From the NCBI RefSeq assembly GCF_000019225.1, contig NC_010995.1:124001-188000 (forward strand): a DNA stretch of 64,000 bases, given 5' to 3'. The notes beneath the pieces were generated by a model. It had not been told where the DNA came from, made no database searches, and worked only from the letters and a program-made list of their open reading frames with translations. The stretch comes from Cellvibrio japonicus Ueda107. Its GTDB lineage: Bacteria > Pseudomonadota > Gammaproteobacteria > Pseudomonadales > Cellvibrionaceae. Below, one piece after another: positions 9,213 through 18,306 of this stretch. Each line of letters opens with the position of its first letter. Position 1 is the first letter of the stretch. The position numbers were made by a program, and so were the translations under genes.

Positions 9213-9899
9213 ATGCACAAGATAGACGACAAGCTCGCGAAAGTCACCGAACGAATTCACCAGGCCGCCATCCTTGCCGGGCGAGATCCGCAAACTGTGC
9301 AGTTGATCGCTGTCAGCAAAACCCAACCCCCTGCTGCCATCGCCGAGGCTTATGCCTGGGGCCAGCGCCGCTTTGGTGAAAACTACCTGCAGGAAGCCCT
9401 TGATAAGCAGCAGGCGTTACACGCCCTGGACGACTTGCAATGGCACTTTATCGGCCCCATCCAATCCAACAAGACGCGCTTGATCGCAGCGCATTTTGCT
9501 TGGGTCCATTCGGTGGATCGCCTGAGAATTGCCCAGCGCCTGAATGACCAGCGCCCTGAAGGCCTGCCGCCGTTGGAGATTTGCATCCAGGTCAATATCG
9601 ACGACGAAGATACCAAATCCGGGGTGAACCTGGCGGAGCTGCCGGCGCTGGCGCTGGCTATCCAGCCGCTCAAGCGACTCAGGCTGCGCGGTCTGATGGC
9701 AATCCCGGTGGCCACATCCGATACGCAACAGCAGCGCGCCAGTTTCTCCCGCTTGCGCCTGGCAGTAGCGGCGCTGAATCGCCAGGGGTTGGCGCTGGAT
9801 ACCCTGTCCATGGGGATGTCGGGCGATTTGGAAGCAGCAATCGCTGAGGGTGCTACCTTTGTGCGCGTGGGTACCGATATCTTTGGCGCTCGCCAATAG
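9213..9899 (+). CDS. yggS: YggS/PLPBP family pyridoxal-phosphate homeostasis protein
   Basis: 228-residue PLP-binding protein with the fold-type III barrel and no known catalytic activity; it maintains vitamin B6 and amino-acid balance. The PLP lysine is in QLIAVSKTQPP, and the family signatures RRFGENYLQEA, WHFIGPIQSNKT, and LSMGMSGDLEAAI are present. The frame is open far upstream, but that region is the antisense of pilT, so I start at ATG 9213. It opens the yggS-proC-yggT-yggU run. Confidence 0.95.
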   Translation: MHKIDDKLAKVTERIHQAAILAGRDPQTVQLIAVSKTQPPAAIAEAYAWGQRRFGENYLQEALDKQQALHALDDLQWHFIGPIQSNKTRLIAAHFAWVHSVDRLRIAQRLNDQRPEGLPPLEICIQVNIDDEDTKSGVNLAELPALALAIQPLKRLRLRGLMAIPVATSDTQQQRASFSRLRLAVAALNRQGLALDTLSMGMSGDLEAAIAEGATFVRVGTDIFGARQ

Positions 9900-9948
9900 C
9901 TGGATCTGCTTTATCCCTTTCACGATTGATTAACCAACAGGACTTATT

Positions 9949-10770
9949 GTGCATACACCCAAGATTGCATTTATCGGCGCCGGCAATATGGCCAGGGCGA
10001 TTATTGGCGGCCTGCTGGCCGAAGGCTTTGACCGCACCCAAATCAGTGCCAGCGGCCCGCGCCAGGAAACCCTCGACAAGGTTGCCGCCGAATTTTCCAT
10101 CCCCGTCAGTATCGATAACCTGGCTACGGCCGCGGCTGCGGATGTAGTGATATTGGGGGTTAAACCCCAGGTGTTAAAAGAAGTGGCGCTTGCACTCAAG
10201 CCAGCGCTAGGCCACAAACCCTTGTTGATTTCGATCGCCGCCGGTATTACCACCCAAAGCCTTGCCCAATGGCTGGGTGAGGACCAGGCAATTGTGCGCT
10301 GTATGCCCAATACCCCGTCGCAATTGCGCGCGGGTGCCAGCGGCCTGTTTGCCAATGCGCGGGTCAGCGATGGGCAAAAGTCCATCGCCAACAGCATTCT
10401 CGGGGCCGTGGGCATTGTCCAGTGGGTGAAAGATGAGGCGCAGCTGAATCCTGTTACCGCCGTGTCGGGCTCTGGTCCCGCGTATTTTTTCCTGGTGATG
10501 GAGGCGATGATCGAGGCTGGTGTGAAACTGGGGCTGGAGCGCGAGTGCGCCACGGAACTCACCCTGCAAACAGCGATGGGAGCCGCTATGCTGGCGAAGA
10601 GCAGCGATCTTGAGGTGGCTGAGTTGCGTCGCCGGGTGACCTCGCCCAAGGGGACAACCGAGCAGGCAATACTCTCCTTCGAGCGCGATGACATCCGCGG
10701 CATAGTAGAGCGCGCGATGGGCGCTTGCAGCCAGCGCGCACAGGAATTATCCGAGTTATTAGGCCAGTAA
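9949..10770 (+). CDS. proC: Pyrroline-5-carboxylate reductase
   Basis: 273-residue NAD(P)H-dependent reductase that makes proline from pyrroline-5-carboxylate in the cytoplasm. The Rossmann motif IAFIGAGNMARAIIGGL is at the N-terminus; MPNTPSQLRAGASGLF and VSGSGPAYFFLVMEAM are characteristic, and the C-terminal region RRRVTSPKGTTEQAI holds the conserved substrate site. The start codon is GTG at 9949 with AGGA about six bases upstream. Confidence 0.96.
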   Translation: MHTPKIAFIGAGNMARAIIGGLLAEGFDRTQISASGPRQETLDKVAAEFSIPVSIDNLATAAAADVVILGVKPQVLKEVALALKPALGHKPLLISIAAGITTQSLAQWLGEDQAIVRCMPNTPSQLRAGASGLFANARVSDGQKSIANSILGAVGIVQWVKDEAQLNPVTAVSGSGPAYFFLVMEAMIEAGVKLGLERECATELTLQTAMGAAMLAKSSDLEVAELRRRVTSPKGTTEQAILSFERDDIRGIVERAMGACSQRAQELSELLGQ

Positions 10771-10793
10771 ATTTTCCATTGCGAGAGAGACCT

Positions 10794-11375
10794 ATGCAGA
10801 CCCTTGCTGAAATTGCGATTTACCTTGTCCGTACCATAGGCTCCATCTATTTGATGATTGTCCTGTTGCGCTTCCTGCTGCAATTGGTGCGTGCGGATTA
10901 CTACAACCCTATCTCCCGCTTTATTGTTAAGGCAACCAATCCCCTGCTGGTTCCCTTGCGCAAGATTGTTCCCGGCTTCTGGGGTATAGACTTTGCCTGC
11001 CTGATGCTGGCGCTGCTGGTGCAGATCATCATCCTGCAGGCGATTATCCTGATCGCCGGCGCCGGTTGGCAGAATCCGCTGTTGCTCCTGCCCTGGTCAG
11101 TCGTAGGCATCCTGGGGCTGCTTGCCAGTGTCTACTTCTGGGCGTTGCTGATTATGGTGATCGCCAGTTGGATTGCTCCCTACAGCGATAACCCCGGCCT
11201 GAGTTTGTTGCGCCAGTTGATTGAGCCCTCACTGGCCCCTATCCGCAAGATCCTGCCCAATATGGGTGGACTGGATTTCAGCCCCATGGTGGCGCTGATG
11301 CTGCTGCACATTTTCAACCAATACATCATGCCCTCCCTGGCCAATGCCATGGGGGTGCCCGGAGGATTGCTCTAG
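10794..11375 (+). CDS. yggT: YggT family integral membrane protein
   Basis: 193-residue inner-membrane protein with two YGGT repeats. Each has two hydrophobic helices separated by a short polar loop, with the signature NPISRFIVKATNPLLVPLRK in the first half and LIEPSLAPIRKILP in the second. The function is not settled; a role in osmotic stress has been suggested in Escherichia coli. I start at 10794, preceded by GCGAGAGAGA. Its stop is directly followed by the GTG of the next gene, so the two are translationally coupled. Confidence 0.93.
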   Translation: MQTLAEIAIYLVRTIGSIYLMIVLLRFLLQLVRADYYNPISRFIVKATNPLLVPLRKIVPGFWGIDFACLMLALLVQIIILQAIILIAGAGWQNPLLLLPWSVVGILGLLASVYFWALLIMVIASWIAPYSDNPGLSLLRQLIEPSLAPIRKILPNMGGLDFSPMVALMLLHIFNQYIMPSLANAMGVPGGLL

Positions 11376-11681
11376 GTGGTTGGGCAGGCCGGTCACTATC
11401 GCTGGCAGGGGGAGGATCTGATCCTCCACTGCCAGTTGCAACCCAAGGCCTCTGGTGATGATATTGTCGGTGTCCACGGCGATCGCCTCAAAATCCGTAT
11501 CACAGCTCCCCCAGTCGATGGCAAGGCCAATGAATATCTCATCAAATGGCTAAGTAAGCAGTTCCGGGTGCCCAAGGGCAATATAAAAATTCTCCAGGGT
11601 GAGTTGGGGCGGCACAAAACCCTGGGTATCCACGCCCCCAGGCACTTGCCGGAAGAAGCCCACATTTGTTTCCCAAAGTAG
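11376..11681 (+). CDS. yggU: YggU family DUF167 protein
   Basis: 101-residue protein of the DUF167/YggU family, with the signatures LQPKASGDDIVGVHGDRLKI and APPVDGKANEYLIKWLSKQF. The function is unknown. The start is the GTG at 11376, immediately after the yggT stop, with GGAGG inside the end of yggT. It is the last gene of the yggS-proC-yggT-yggU unit and the last conserved gene before the inserted accessory block. Confidence 0.9.
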   Translation: MVGQAGHYRWQGEDLILHCQLQPKASGDDIVGVHGDRLKIRITAPPVDGKANEYLIKWLSKQFRVPKGNIKILQGELGRHKTLGIHAPRHLPEEAHICFPK

Positions 11682-11848
11682 CGGAAATTCGCCAATCAGC
11701 GCGCAATTTTGACCGTTGGCTGTGCAACATATGGCCAGTGTCGTACTTTTCCGCTTTAATGCCTCAATCAAAATAATTATCTAGCCATGCTGTGGATATT
11801 TCGCATGGTTATGAATCAACAGGCGATACGACTTTCAGGTGAGCTGCT

Positions 11849-13870
11849 ATGGATGTGAAAACTCTCCACCGTCAAATGAACCACTACAACCGCTGGCGCC
11901 GCCAGCTGGATGAGCGGTTGCAACGCTTTGAGGCCTGGAACCAGGCCCAGGGTACGGCGGCGCCGGGCGCATTGAAAACCCTTCAGCGGGCGCGCCAGCT
12001 ACTGCGTAGCGAGACGTTTACTATCGCCTGTGTCGGCGAGTTTTCCCGCGGCAAGACAGAGCTGATTAACGCGCTCCTCTATATTGGTGGCGGACGTCGT
12101 TTGTTGCCCTCCCAGCCGGGGCGCACCACCATGTGCCCGACCGAAATCTACTGGGACCCGCGCCAGCCAGCCAACTGTGTACGCCTGCTGCCGATTGAAA
12201 CCCGTCGCACCAACACCAGCCTGCAAAACTTTAAACGCATCCCCCAGAACTGGATCACCATCCATTTTGATGCCGCCGATCCCGAGCAGACCCGCGCTGC
12301 CATTAACCAGGTGTCTGCGAGCAAGCAGGTGACAGCGGCAGAGGCAGTAAAATTGGGGTTTGCTGCCAATGAATTGGGCGAGCGTGACGCCGATGGCCTG
12401 GTGACTATCCCGGCCTGGCGCCATGCGTTGATTAGCCTGGATCACCCCCTGCTGCGCCAGGGGTTGCGCATCGTTGATACTCCGGGGCTCAATGCCTTGG
12501 GCAACGAGCCTGAACTCACCCTCAAAACCCTGCCCGATGCCCAGGCGATCCTCTTTTTGCTATCGGCCGATGCCGGCGTGACAGCCAGTGATATGGCTAT
12601 CTGGCGCGAGCATATCCAGTCCTTGCGCGACGACAACTGCACGGCTGTAATCGCCCTGCTCAACAAAATCGACAGCCTGTGGGATGACCTGACACCGCCG
12701 GCGGAAGTGGATACCAATATCCTGCGCCTGCGCCAACTGACCGCCCAGCAACTGGATTTGGCGGCTGAGCATGTGGTGGCGATTTCGGCTAAACAGGGTT
12801 TGTTGGGTAAGGTTGGGCGCAAGCGTGAACAACTGGTGCGCAGCAATTTTCCACAGCTGGAGCGTATGCTGTCAGAAGCTGTCTTGCGCCATCAGCAGCA
12901 GGTGATTGGCCATCGCCTGATCGGCGACAGCTACAGCCTGGTAGCAAGTACCCGCAATAGCCTCAGCCGGCGTTTGCAGGCAGCGGAAGCAGAGCTGGAT
13001 GAACTGCGCAATACAGCACCGCGCGAAGCCGCTGAAAAACTCAATGAACTGCGCGATACCATTCGCCGCGCCCATCATGATTACCACAAGCAAGCGCTCT
13101 CACTACGCACCAGCCAGCGGTTGCTTGAGTCCCAGGAAACAGCATTGCTTGCCCCTGTTAGCCAGGTTTTGCTTGAGCGCCAGATCGACGAAGCCCACCG
13201 CAAGCTGGCACAGAGCTGGACTACCCTTGGCCTGTCGCGCGCGATTGGTGAGTTTTTTGACGATGTGGATAACAACATTCGCCACCTGGAGCGCGAAATG
13301 GAGCGTTCCAACAAGGTGCTCACGTCTATTTTCGAGCGCCCCGAGCATGGCTACAGTGCCGATCAATTGGTGATGCGCCACCTGCTTAAGATCCAGAAGC
13401 AGCGCCGCCAGCTCAACCAGCTACACCATCGCGCTGATGAGTTCCGCAAATCGCTGACCAGCGTGCTAATGCATAAGGGAGCGCTGATCACCCGCTTTAT
13501 CAACACCCTGGTACAGGAAGTGCGCAATGTCTATGCCGACCTCAACCAGCATGTGCGCAGCTGGATTGCCGAAGCGCTGACGCCGCTGTTCCACCACAAC
13601 CAGTACCAGAAGCAATTGCTGGAACACCACATGTTGCGCCTGACCCAGCTGCAAACCCAGCGCAACAGCTTCAGTGAGCAGCTTGAAAGCTTGCAGACCA
13701 ATATCTACCAGCTGCAGGCATCCCTGGCGGCACTGGAACCGCTCTATCGCGATCTGCTCACCAACCCGTTGTTACCGGAATCCATGGCCGATGGCGTGAT
13801 GCAAGAGGACAATGTGGGTGCGCAGGTTGTATCCATTAACCAGGGGCGCCAGCTGTTGCGCGGCAGTTAA
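11849..13870 (+). CDS. Dynamin-like GTPase
   Basis: 673-residue protein with an N-terminal dynamin-type GTPase domain and a long helical C-terminal half. The P-loop is GEFSRGKTELINALL at about residue 67, G2 threonines are in QPGRTTMCPTE, G3 is VDTPGLNALG, and G4 is LLNKIDSLWDD. From about residue 350 to 640 the sequence is charged and heptad-rich, predicting coiled coils, and no transmembrane segment is obvious. Bacterial members of this family remodel or protect membranes. It is monocistronic, between yggU and the convergent Trm112-family gene. Confidence 0.85.
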   Translation: MDVKTLHRQMNHYNRWRRQLDERLQRFEAWNQAQGTAAPGALKTLQRARQLLRSETFTIACVGEFSRGKTELINALLYIGGGRRLLPSQPGRTTMCPTEIYWDPRQPANCVRLLPIETRRTNTSLQNFKRIPQNWITIHFDAADPEQTRAAINQVSASKQVTAAEAVKLGFAANELGERDADGLVTIPAWRHALISLDHPLLRQGLRIVDTPGLNALGNEPELTLKTLPDAQAILFLLSADAGVTASDMAIWREHIQSLRDDNCTAVIALLNKIDSLWDDLTPPAEVDTNILRLRQLTAQQLDLAAEHVVAISAKQGLLGKVGRKREQLVRSNFPQLERMLSEAVLRHQQQVIGHRLIGDSYSLVASTRNSLSRRLQAAEAELDELRNTAPREAAEKLNELRDTIRRAHHDYHKQALSLRTSQRLLESQETALLAPVSQVLLERQIDEAHRKLAQSWTTLGLSRAIGEFFDDVDNNIRHLEREMERSNKVLTSIFERPEHGYSADQLVMRHLLKIQKQRRQLNQLHHRADEFRKSLTSVLMHKGALITRFINTLVQEVRNVYADLNQHVRSWIAEALTPLFHHNQYQKQLLEHHMLRLTQLQTQRNSFSEQLESLQTNIYQLQASLAALEPLYRDLLTNPLLPESMADGVMQEDNVGAQVVSINQGRQLLRGS

Positions 13871-13927
13871 CGCTAAAGCACATCGCAGGGGATTTTCAGT
13901 CCTTCCTGTGCAGCCTGGCTGCCAGGC

Positions 13928-14107
13928 TTAGCGTTCTTCGGGAGCCAGGCGACGGGCTTCGTATTCCAGCATGACAGGAATTCCATCGCGGATTGGATAG
14001 GCGAGCCCACTGGTTTTGCAGACCAACTCTTGCTGTTCGGGGCGATAGTCGAGTGGTGCCTTGCTAACCGGGCAGACGAGAATGGCAAGTAACTTTGGGC
14101 TGAGCAT
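13928..14107 (-). CDS. Trm112 family protein (YcaR-like)
   Basis: Short gene of 59 residues starting MLSPKLLAILVCPVSKAPLD, with the family features LVCKTSGLAYPIRDGIPVML. Only the first cysteine of each CxxC pair is visible (VCPVS and VCKTS), so zinc binding is doubtful; many bacterial Trm112-like proteins are similar. GGAGG lies seven bases before the ATG at 14107. In many proteobacteria this gene is beside lpxK and kdsB; here it stands alone, so its role is open. It is convergent with the dynamin-like gene. Confidence 0.88.
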   Translation of the reverse strand: MLSPKLLAILVCPVSKAPLDYRPEQQELVCKTSGLAYPIRDGIPVMLEYEARRLAPEER

Positions 14108-14198
14108 CTTGAACCTCCATAAGTGAGAGATGCGGGGGAGTCAATCATTAAGGGGCAATGTTGTTGTAGCAAAACGCATCCTTGCGATTTATCCGTTT

Positions 14199-14639
14199 TT
14201 ACTTAAGCTCGACAACATCACCCAGCAGTGCGACACCGGACATGATTGCACCCGAGCCACATTTGAAAGTGTCAGTACTGGATGTAGTGGCATTGCGATA
14301 ATTGGAGCGGATATTAACGACCGCATTTGCCCCTTCACGTTCAGCGCGCTCACGCAGTGATTTCATGGCCGATAAAAAAGCCCACTCGCAGGCTTGCTTG
14401 TCGGATTTACCGACGCCATTGGTTTTTTTGTTGGTTCCAAACTCGCCATATTTTTTAACGATGGCCCCATGGGGCTGGTTCCCAAAATAAAATTTTACGC
14501 TGGTGCCCAGGATATTTTTGGCTTGTTCAGTCGAGAGTGCTTCGGCAATGGAATATTCCTGGATGTCGTCGCGCGCCAGGGTTGTAGCGGCACAAGTGGC
14601 AAGGGCAATAAAGGCGATGCTGCGGGTGATGAAATTCAT
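14199..14639 (-). CDS. Small secreted protein of unknown function
   Basis: 146-residue protein with a clear Sec signal peptide (MNFITRSIAFIALATCAATTLA, cleavage near residue 22) and a mature domain containing GVGKSDKQACEWAF, EREGANAVVNIRS and FKCGSGAIMSG. The two cysteines could form a disulfide. The ANAVVNI stretch recalls small YbjQ-like beta folds, and similar proteins are often mislabelled as excinuclease subunits. I do not recognise a function. An AGGAG ribosome-binding site precedes the start. It lies just beyond the end of the pigment cluster and may not belong to it. Confidence 0.75.
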   Translation of the reverse strand: MNFITRSIAFIALATCAATTLARDDIQEYSIAEALSTEQAKNILGTSVKFYFGNQPHGAIVKKYGEFGTNKKTNGVGKSDKQACEWAFLSAMKSLRERAEREGANAVVNIRSNYRNATTSSTDTFKCGSGAIMSGVALLGDVVELK

Positions 14640-14685
14640 TCTGGACTCCTTGGATGTCGTTGATGTCGGTGTTGCAAATTGCGTG

Positions 14686-15108
14686 TTAGATCTGCGGCTG
14701 ATTCAGTAGCAGGCGTCCGCGCAACAGCGGTATATCAGCCTGGGTTGCCAGCAGTTCATAAATTGCCCCCTGGCGATTGTTCAGCAAGCATTGTGCGTGT
14801 AATTCCAGCGGTGTGGAATTGTCGGATATAGCCCCTAATAACTCAATGTCCTTTACCGCGCCTATGTAGGCCGGGCGCATTTCTCCCAGGTGCGATTGCA
14901 CAAGCGCGGCATGTACTGCAGCGGCCTGGGCACCGTATTCAATCAATAACACCGTATCCAACTGGCCGTGCTCACACAGCGGATTGGCTGTCATATTCAC
15001 CAGGTAGCTGCGGCAGTGGATATGTTCGCTATTCCAGGCGACGACTTCGTCGAGCATACACATGGCGTCGCCATGGGGAATGAGCTGGGCGATCTGCTGG
15101 CGGTTCAT
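14686..15108 (-). CDS. Hotdog-fold dehydratase, ApeP-like, pigment cluster
   Basis: 140-residue single-hotdog protein resembling the ApeP-type 3-hydroxyacyl-ACP dehydratases of aryl polyene clusters. It opens LIPHGDAMCMLDEVVAW, with the H/PM/LD pattern of that family, and has LIEYGAQAAAVHAAL in the central helix. It would remove water from the beta-hydroxyacyl intermediate in each elongation cycle, probably together with an ApeI-type partner. Its start overlaps the stop of the upstream gene by four bases (ATGA). A second ApeP-like gene is at 30761, so the cluster has two copies of this subunit. Confidence 0.8.
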   Translation of the reverse strand: MNRQQIAQLIPHGDAMCMLDEVVAWNSEHIHCRSYLVNMTANPLCEHGQLDTVLLIEYGAQAAAVHAALVQSHLGEMRPAYIGAVKDIELLGAISDNSTPLELHAQCLLNNRQGAIYELLATQADIPLLRGRLLLNQPQI

Positions 15109-15923
15109 GGGCGTTCAATCGCATTCAATGGTTCGACATCCAATAGTAGAGACTGCTGCTGGTCACTGGTAAATACCAGGTGGCCGGCCCGGTTTTGGGC
15201 AACCAGCTCCAGCAATGGCAGGCTGCGTGCTGCCGGATTGGCCAGGCGCAAGGACTCCAGGCCGGCCTGGGTTGCCGGGCTGCCGGTGTTGTTTCCGCTA
15301 TTGTCCAGGCGAAGTTGCAGGCGGGCGAGGTTTTGCCCACGGGCATGTGGTGTCAGCAGCAGGGCGACACCGAACTCCACCGGGATGTACCGTTTGCTGC
15401 TGAGTGGATAGGGCGGTTGTATGTCATATACGGCGAGCAGGGTGGGTAGCTGCTCCTCCTGGCATAGGCCCATGGCCTCCTGCAAGCCGGCGATAAAACT
15501 GTCATCGTAACCGGACAGGCTGGTGGACGGCTGCCGGCTGGCGGTGGCAATGCTCCAGTAGCCGGCGGCGGAGTTGTGTACAGAGTTGTGGAACTGGGTG
15601 GGCGATACCAGACGCTCGGGTTCACACAGGGAGCGGCAAATTTGATCAATGATCGGGTAGTCGCCGCCGGATGAGGCAAATACGCTGGCACAGGTATCCA
15701 TCGGGATATGGCTGGCCGCAGCCAGGTCTTCGCACACACGAAATGCCATGCGCACCAGTTCAGTGGCACGGCGGCGCTCATTGGCGGGCAACAATGCCGG
15801 TTTGTATTTTTCCAGGGGTGTTGGCCGGTAGGGTTCGGTACCCTGGAGTACCGCAGTACTGGTACGCCAGTCCGGCAGCCCGGGAGCGGCCAGGCCGATG
15901 CAGTGAAGGTAGCAGGTCAACAT
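15105..15923 (-). CDS. Ketosynthase-like chain length factor (ApeC-like)
   Basis: 272-residue protein related to beta-ketoacyl synthases but shorter and without the active-site triad. The expected nucleophile region reads SPTQFHNSVHNSAAGYWS, without the TACSS motif, and no second or third catalytic histidine motif is visible. In aryl polyene systems such proteins pair with the active ketosynthase and help set chain length. The start (15923) shares one base with the stop of the ketosynthase gene (TGATG), consistent with 1:1 synthesis of a heterodimer. Confidence 0.82.
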   Translation of the reverse strand: MLTCYLHCIGLAAPGLPDWRTSTAVLQGTEPYRPTPLEKYKPALLPANERRRATELVRMAFRVCEDLAAASHIPMDTCASVFASSGGDYPIIDQICRSLCEPERLVSPTQFHNSVHNSAAGYWSIATASRQPSTSLSGYDDSFIAGLQEAMGLCQEEQLPTLLAVYDIQPPYPLSSKRYIPVEFGVALLLTPHARGQNLARLQLRLDNSGNNTGSPATQAGLESLRLANPAARSLPLLELVAQNRAGHLVFTSDQQQSLLLDVEPLNAIERP

Positions 15924-17092
15924 CAGTGGCTCCCTAGAATCAGGCTGCAGTTACTGCCGCCAAAACCGAACGAATTGCTTAATACCCGCGCCACCGGGCG
16001 GGTTTCAGGGTGTTTGAGCAGGGCGATGTCCATCCCTTCATCCACATCCTGCAAATGCAGGCTTTGGGGCAGGTAATGGTAGTTAATGGCTTCCAGTGCG
16101 ATACAGGCCTCGACAATGCCCGCTGCTCCCAGGGTATGGCCAGTCCACCCCTTGGTGGAGCTGGCCGGAGTGGTATTGCCAAACAATTGCTGTACCGCCC
16201 TGGCTTCGGCGCTGTCATTGGTTTGGGTGCCGGTGCCATGCAGGTTGATGTAGTCGATGGCGCTGGTGTCCAGCCCGGCTTTGCGCAGGGCGGCGCCCAT
16301 GGCGAGCTGGGCGCCGGCCCCCTCGGGGTGGGGTGATGACATATGGTACGCATCGCCGCTCTCGCCATAGCCGAGCAGGCACAGGTTGCTGTCGCCGGTT
16401 TTTTCCAGGAGCGCAAAGCCGCCGGCTTCGCCGATCGAAATGCCGCTGCGCTGGCTATCAAAGGGCTGGCATTTGCGCGGCGAGATCAATTGCAGGGCGT
16501 GGAAACCATACAGGGTAGTTAGGCACAGGCTATCGACACCGCCGACGATTGCCGCATCGCACAGGCCGGTGTTGAGCGCGCGTTGGGCCGAGGCAAACAC
16601 TTTGGCACTGGAGGAGCAGGCAGTGGAAATAGCGATTGCCGGGCCGGACGCGCCCAGGGCCGCACGGACAAAGGTCGCCACCGAAGACACATTGTGCGTG
16701 GTGCGGTATTGGTACCAGGCAGGCAGGGGGTCCTGGTTGGCAAAATAGGCCAATTCTGTCTGGTGGATGCCCGAGGTACTGGTACCGATAAAAATACCCA
16801 CCCTGGCAGCGCCATAGCGGGCAATGGCTGACTGGGCCCGGGTGATAAAACCATCCTGCTGCAGGGCCAGCCAGGAGAGGCGGTTGTTGCGGCAATCGAA
16901 CTCTGCCAGGGATGGGGGGAGGGCCTGGTCGAGGCCGGCGACCTCGCCGACCCAGGTATCCAGGTCATTGATTCGGAAAAATGTGCAGGGTTGCAGCCCG
17001 GAGCGCCCCGCTTGTATGGCATCCCAATTGGCATTAAGTCCCGCCCCCAGGCAAGTGGTATAGGTATAGCTAGTGATGCGCAGAGGAGTCAT
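15923..17092 (-). CDS. Beta-ketoacyl-ACP synthase (ApeO-like)
   Basis: 389-residue condensing enzyme with the complete Cys-His-His triad: ISTACSSSAKVF, YINLHGTGTQTND and STKGWTGHTLGAAG. It would extend the polyene chain with malonyl-ACP units. The start chosen is the ATG at 17092 (MTPLRITSYTY), which overlaps the end of the upstream acyltransferase gene by 23 bases; an in-frame ATG 15 bases upstream is also possible. The adjoining gene encodes a catalytically incomplete homologue, the usual pairing in aryl polyene clusters. Confidence 0.88.
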   Translation of the reverse strand: MTPLRITSYTYTTCLGAGLNANWDAIQAGRSGLQPCTFFRINDLDTWVGEVAGLDQALPPSLAEFDCRNNRLSWLALQQDGFITRAQSAIARYGAARVGIFIGTSTSGIHQTELAYFANQDPLPAWYQYRTTHNVSSVATFVRAALGASGPAIAISTACSSSAKVFASAQRALNTGLCDAAIVGGVDSLCLTTLYGFHALQLISPRKCQPFDSQRSGISIGEAGGFALLEKTGDSNLCLLGYGESGDAYHMSSPHPEGAGAQLAMGAALRKAGLDTSAIDYINLHGTGTQTNDSAEARAVQQLFGNTTPASSTKGWTGHTLGAAGIVEACIALEAINYHYLPQSLHLQDVDEGMDIALLKHPETRPVARVLSNSFGFGGSNCSLILGSH

Positions 17093-17999
17093 CTTGCCAA
17101 AAATCATAAAAATTGAACCAGTTGTAAGGATATTGGCGCACCAGGTGCTGTAGCTGGGCGACATAAGTTGCCATACCCGCATCGATAGCAGCGGCCCGCT
17201 CGTGGCGATGGGTGCCCAGTTGTTCGCTGATCAGTTGGAAGTAAAGGTCATAGCGGTTGGCCCCCGAGTAAATACCAAAGCAGCTGATAATCGGCGCTTT
17301 CAGTAAGCTGGCCAGTTGCCAGACACCGGCTGGAAACCGGGCTTGGCTACCCAGGAAATCCAATGAGGTGTGGCGTTCGCCGCGCGCACAGCGGTCGGCC
17401 ATGATACCGATCAACTGTCCCTGGTTGATAGCTTCGTTAAGTATCAGGGCTAATTCTGCCGCGGGAGTGCGCGCATCGATTACCCCGGCGGCCAATTGCG
17501 GGTCGAGTTTGTGCAGCAGCTGCATGATATTGGCGTTGTGCTGGATATCCAGCAGTATCCGGATCGGGAGGGCATCCTTACGCTTACCCATTCCCATGAC
17601 CCGCATGGCGTCAAAACTGCCAATATGGGCCGTCACCAGGAAACAGCCGCGGTTTTGATAGTGCTTGAATAAGGAATTGCCATGGATATGCACATCAAAC
17701 TGGTGTTCATGCCCGGCCAGGAAAAAAATCCTGTCGATCGCCACCTGGGCAAAGGTTAACAGGTGACGATAAACCTCCCACCAGCGGGCCTGGCGCCCGA
17801 AAACACGCTGCAGGTAGTGACGCGAGGCCCGGCGCGCTTCCCGCGCAAACAGAAAATAGTAAAACACAATAACCTTCAGCCAGATAAACACCATCCTGCG
17901 CCCCAGGTGCAGGGCAACCCAGGTAAGCAGGTTAAGCAAAAAGGGCGTTCCCCGCTCCCGCTGGGCCTGCCACTGCCTGGCGCCGGGGGTATCAGTCAT
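17070..17999 (-). CDS. Lysophospholipid-type acyltransferase (HtrB/LpxL-like)
   Basis: 309-residue acyltransferase of the lipid A late acyltransferase superfamily. It has an N-terminal hydrophobic anchor near residues 25-50 and the catalytic H(X4)D motif in AHIGSFDAM; a second conserved stretch is GIMADRCARGERHTSLDFLG. In aryl polyene systems an enzyme of this type is thought to join the polyene to a lipid or glycolipid anchor at the inner membrane. In Escherichia coli a comparable domain is fused to a glycosyltransferase; here the glycosyltransferase is a separate gene at 25799. Confidence 0.85.
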   Translation of the reverse strand: MTDTPGARQWQAQRERGTPFLLNLLTWVALHLGRRMVFIWLKVIVFYYFLFAREARRASRHYLQRVFGRQARWWEVYRHLLTFAQVAIDRIFFLAGHEHQFDVHIHGNSLFKHYQNRGCFLVTAHIGSFDAMRVMGMGKRKDALPIRILLDIQHNANIMQLLHKLDPQLAAGVIDARTPAAELALILNEAINQGQLIGIMADRCARGERHTSLDFLGSQARFPAGVWQLASLLKAPIISCFGIYSGANRYDLYFQLISEQLGTHRHERAAAIDAGMATYVAQLQHLVRQYPYNWFNFYDFWQDDSSAHH

Positions 18000-18306
18000 A
18001 AATACATCCCAGCTGGCCTTTTAACACCAGGGTTTCCCCGCGATAGGCTGCAATGGCCATGGTTGGCCCGGGTGTCGCCGGTAGCGTGAGGTGGATACGC
18101 AGCTCATCCCCCGGTTGTACCGGCGCCAGGAACTTGATTTGCTTGAGGTAGTTGATTCGCCCGGAATGCACTTTGGCCAGCAGCGCCATTATCCACTTGA
18201 GCAGGAGTGCCCCCGGCACCAGGGGAGCCCCCGGAAAATGGTCGGCAAAGCAGGGGTGATCCTGTGGGACTGGCAGGTGCAGTTCAATGGCATCAGGGGC
18301 GGGCAT
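17992..18306 (-). CDS. Short hotdog dehydratase, ApeI-like
   Basis: 104-residue hotdog protein with the FabA/FabZ-like motif HPCFADHFPGAPLVPGALLL, where the histidine of the DHFPG turn is the expected catalytic residue. This matches the ApeI-type dehydratase subunit. The start at 18306 places this motif near residue 20 and overlaps the end of the AMP-ligase gene by 14 bases. Its stop overlaps the acyltransferase start by eight bases. A longer ApeI-like gene occurs at 25366. Confidence 0.82.
   Translation of the reverse strand: MPAPDAIELHLPVPQDHPCFADHFPGAPLVPGALLLKWIMALLAKVHSGRINYLKQIKFLAPVQPGDELRIHLTLPATPGPTMAIAAYRGETLVLKGQLGCIYD

Noticed and set aside
13910..13926. Short inverted repeat GCCTGG / CCAGGC between the dynamin-like and Trm112-family genes as a terminator
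   Set aside because: The stem is short and there is no T run on either strand, so I did not call it.
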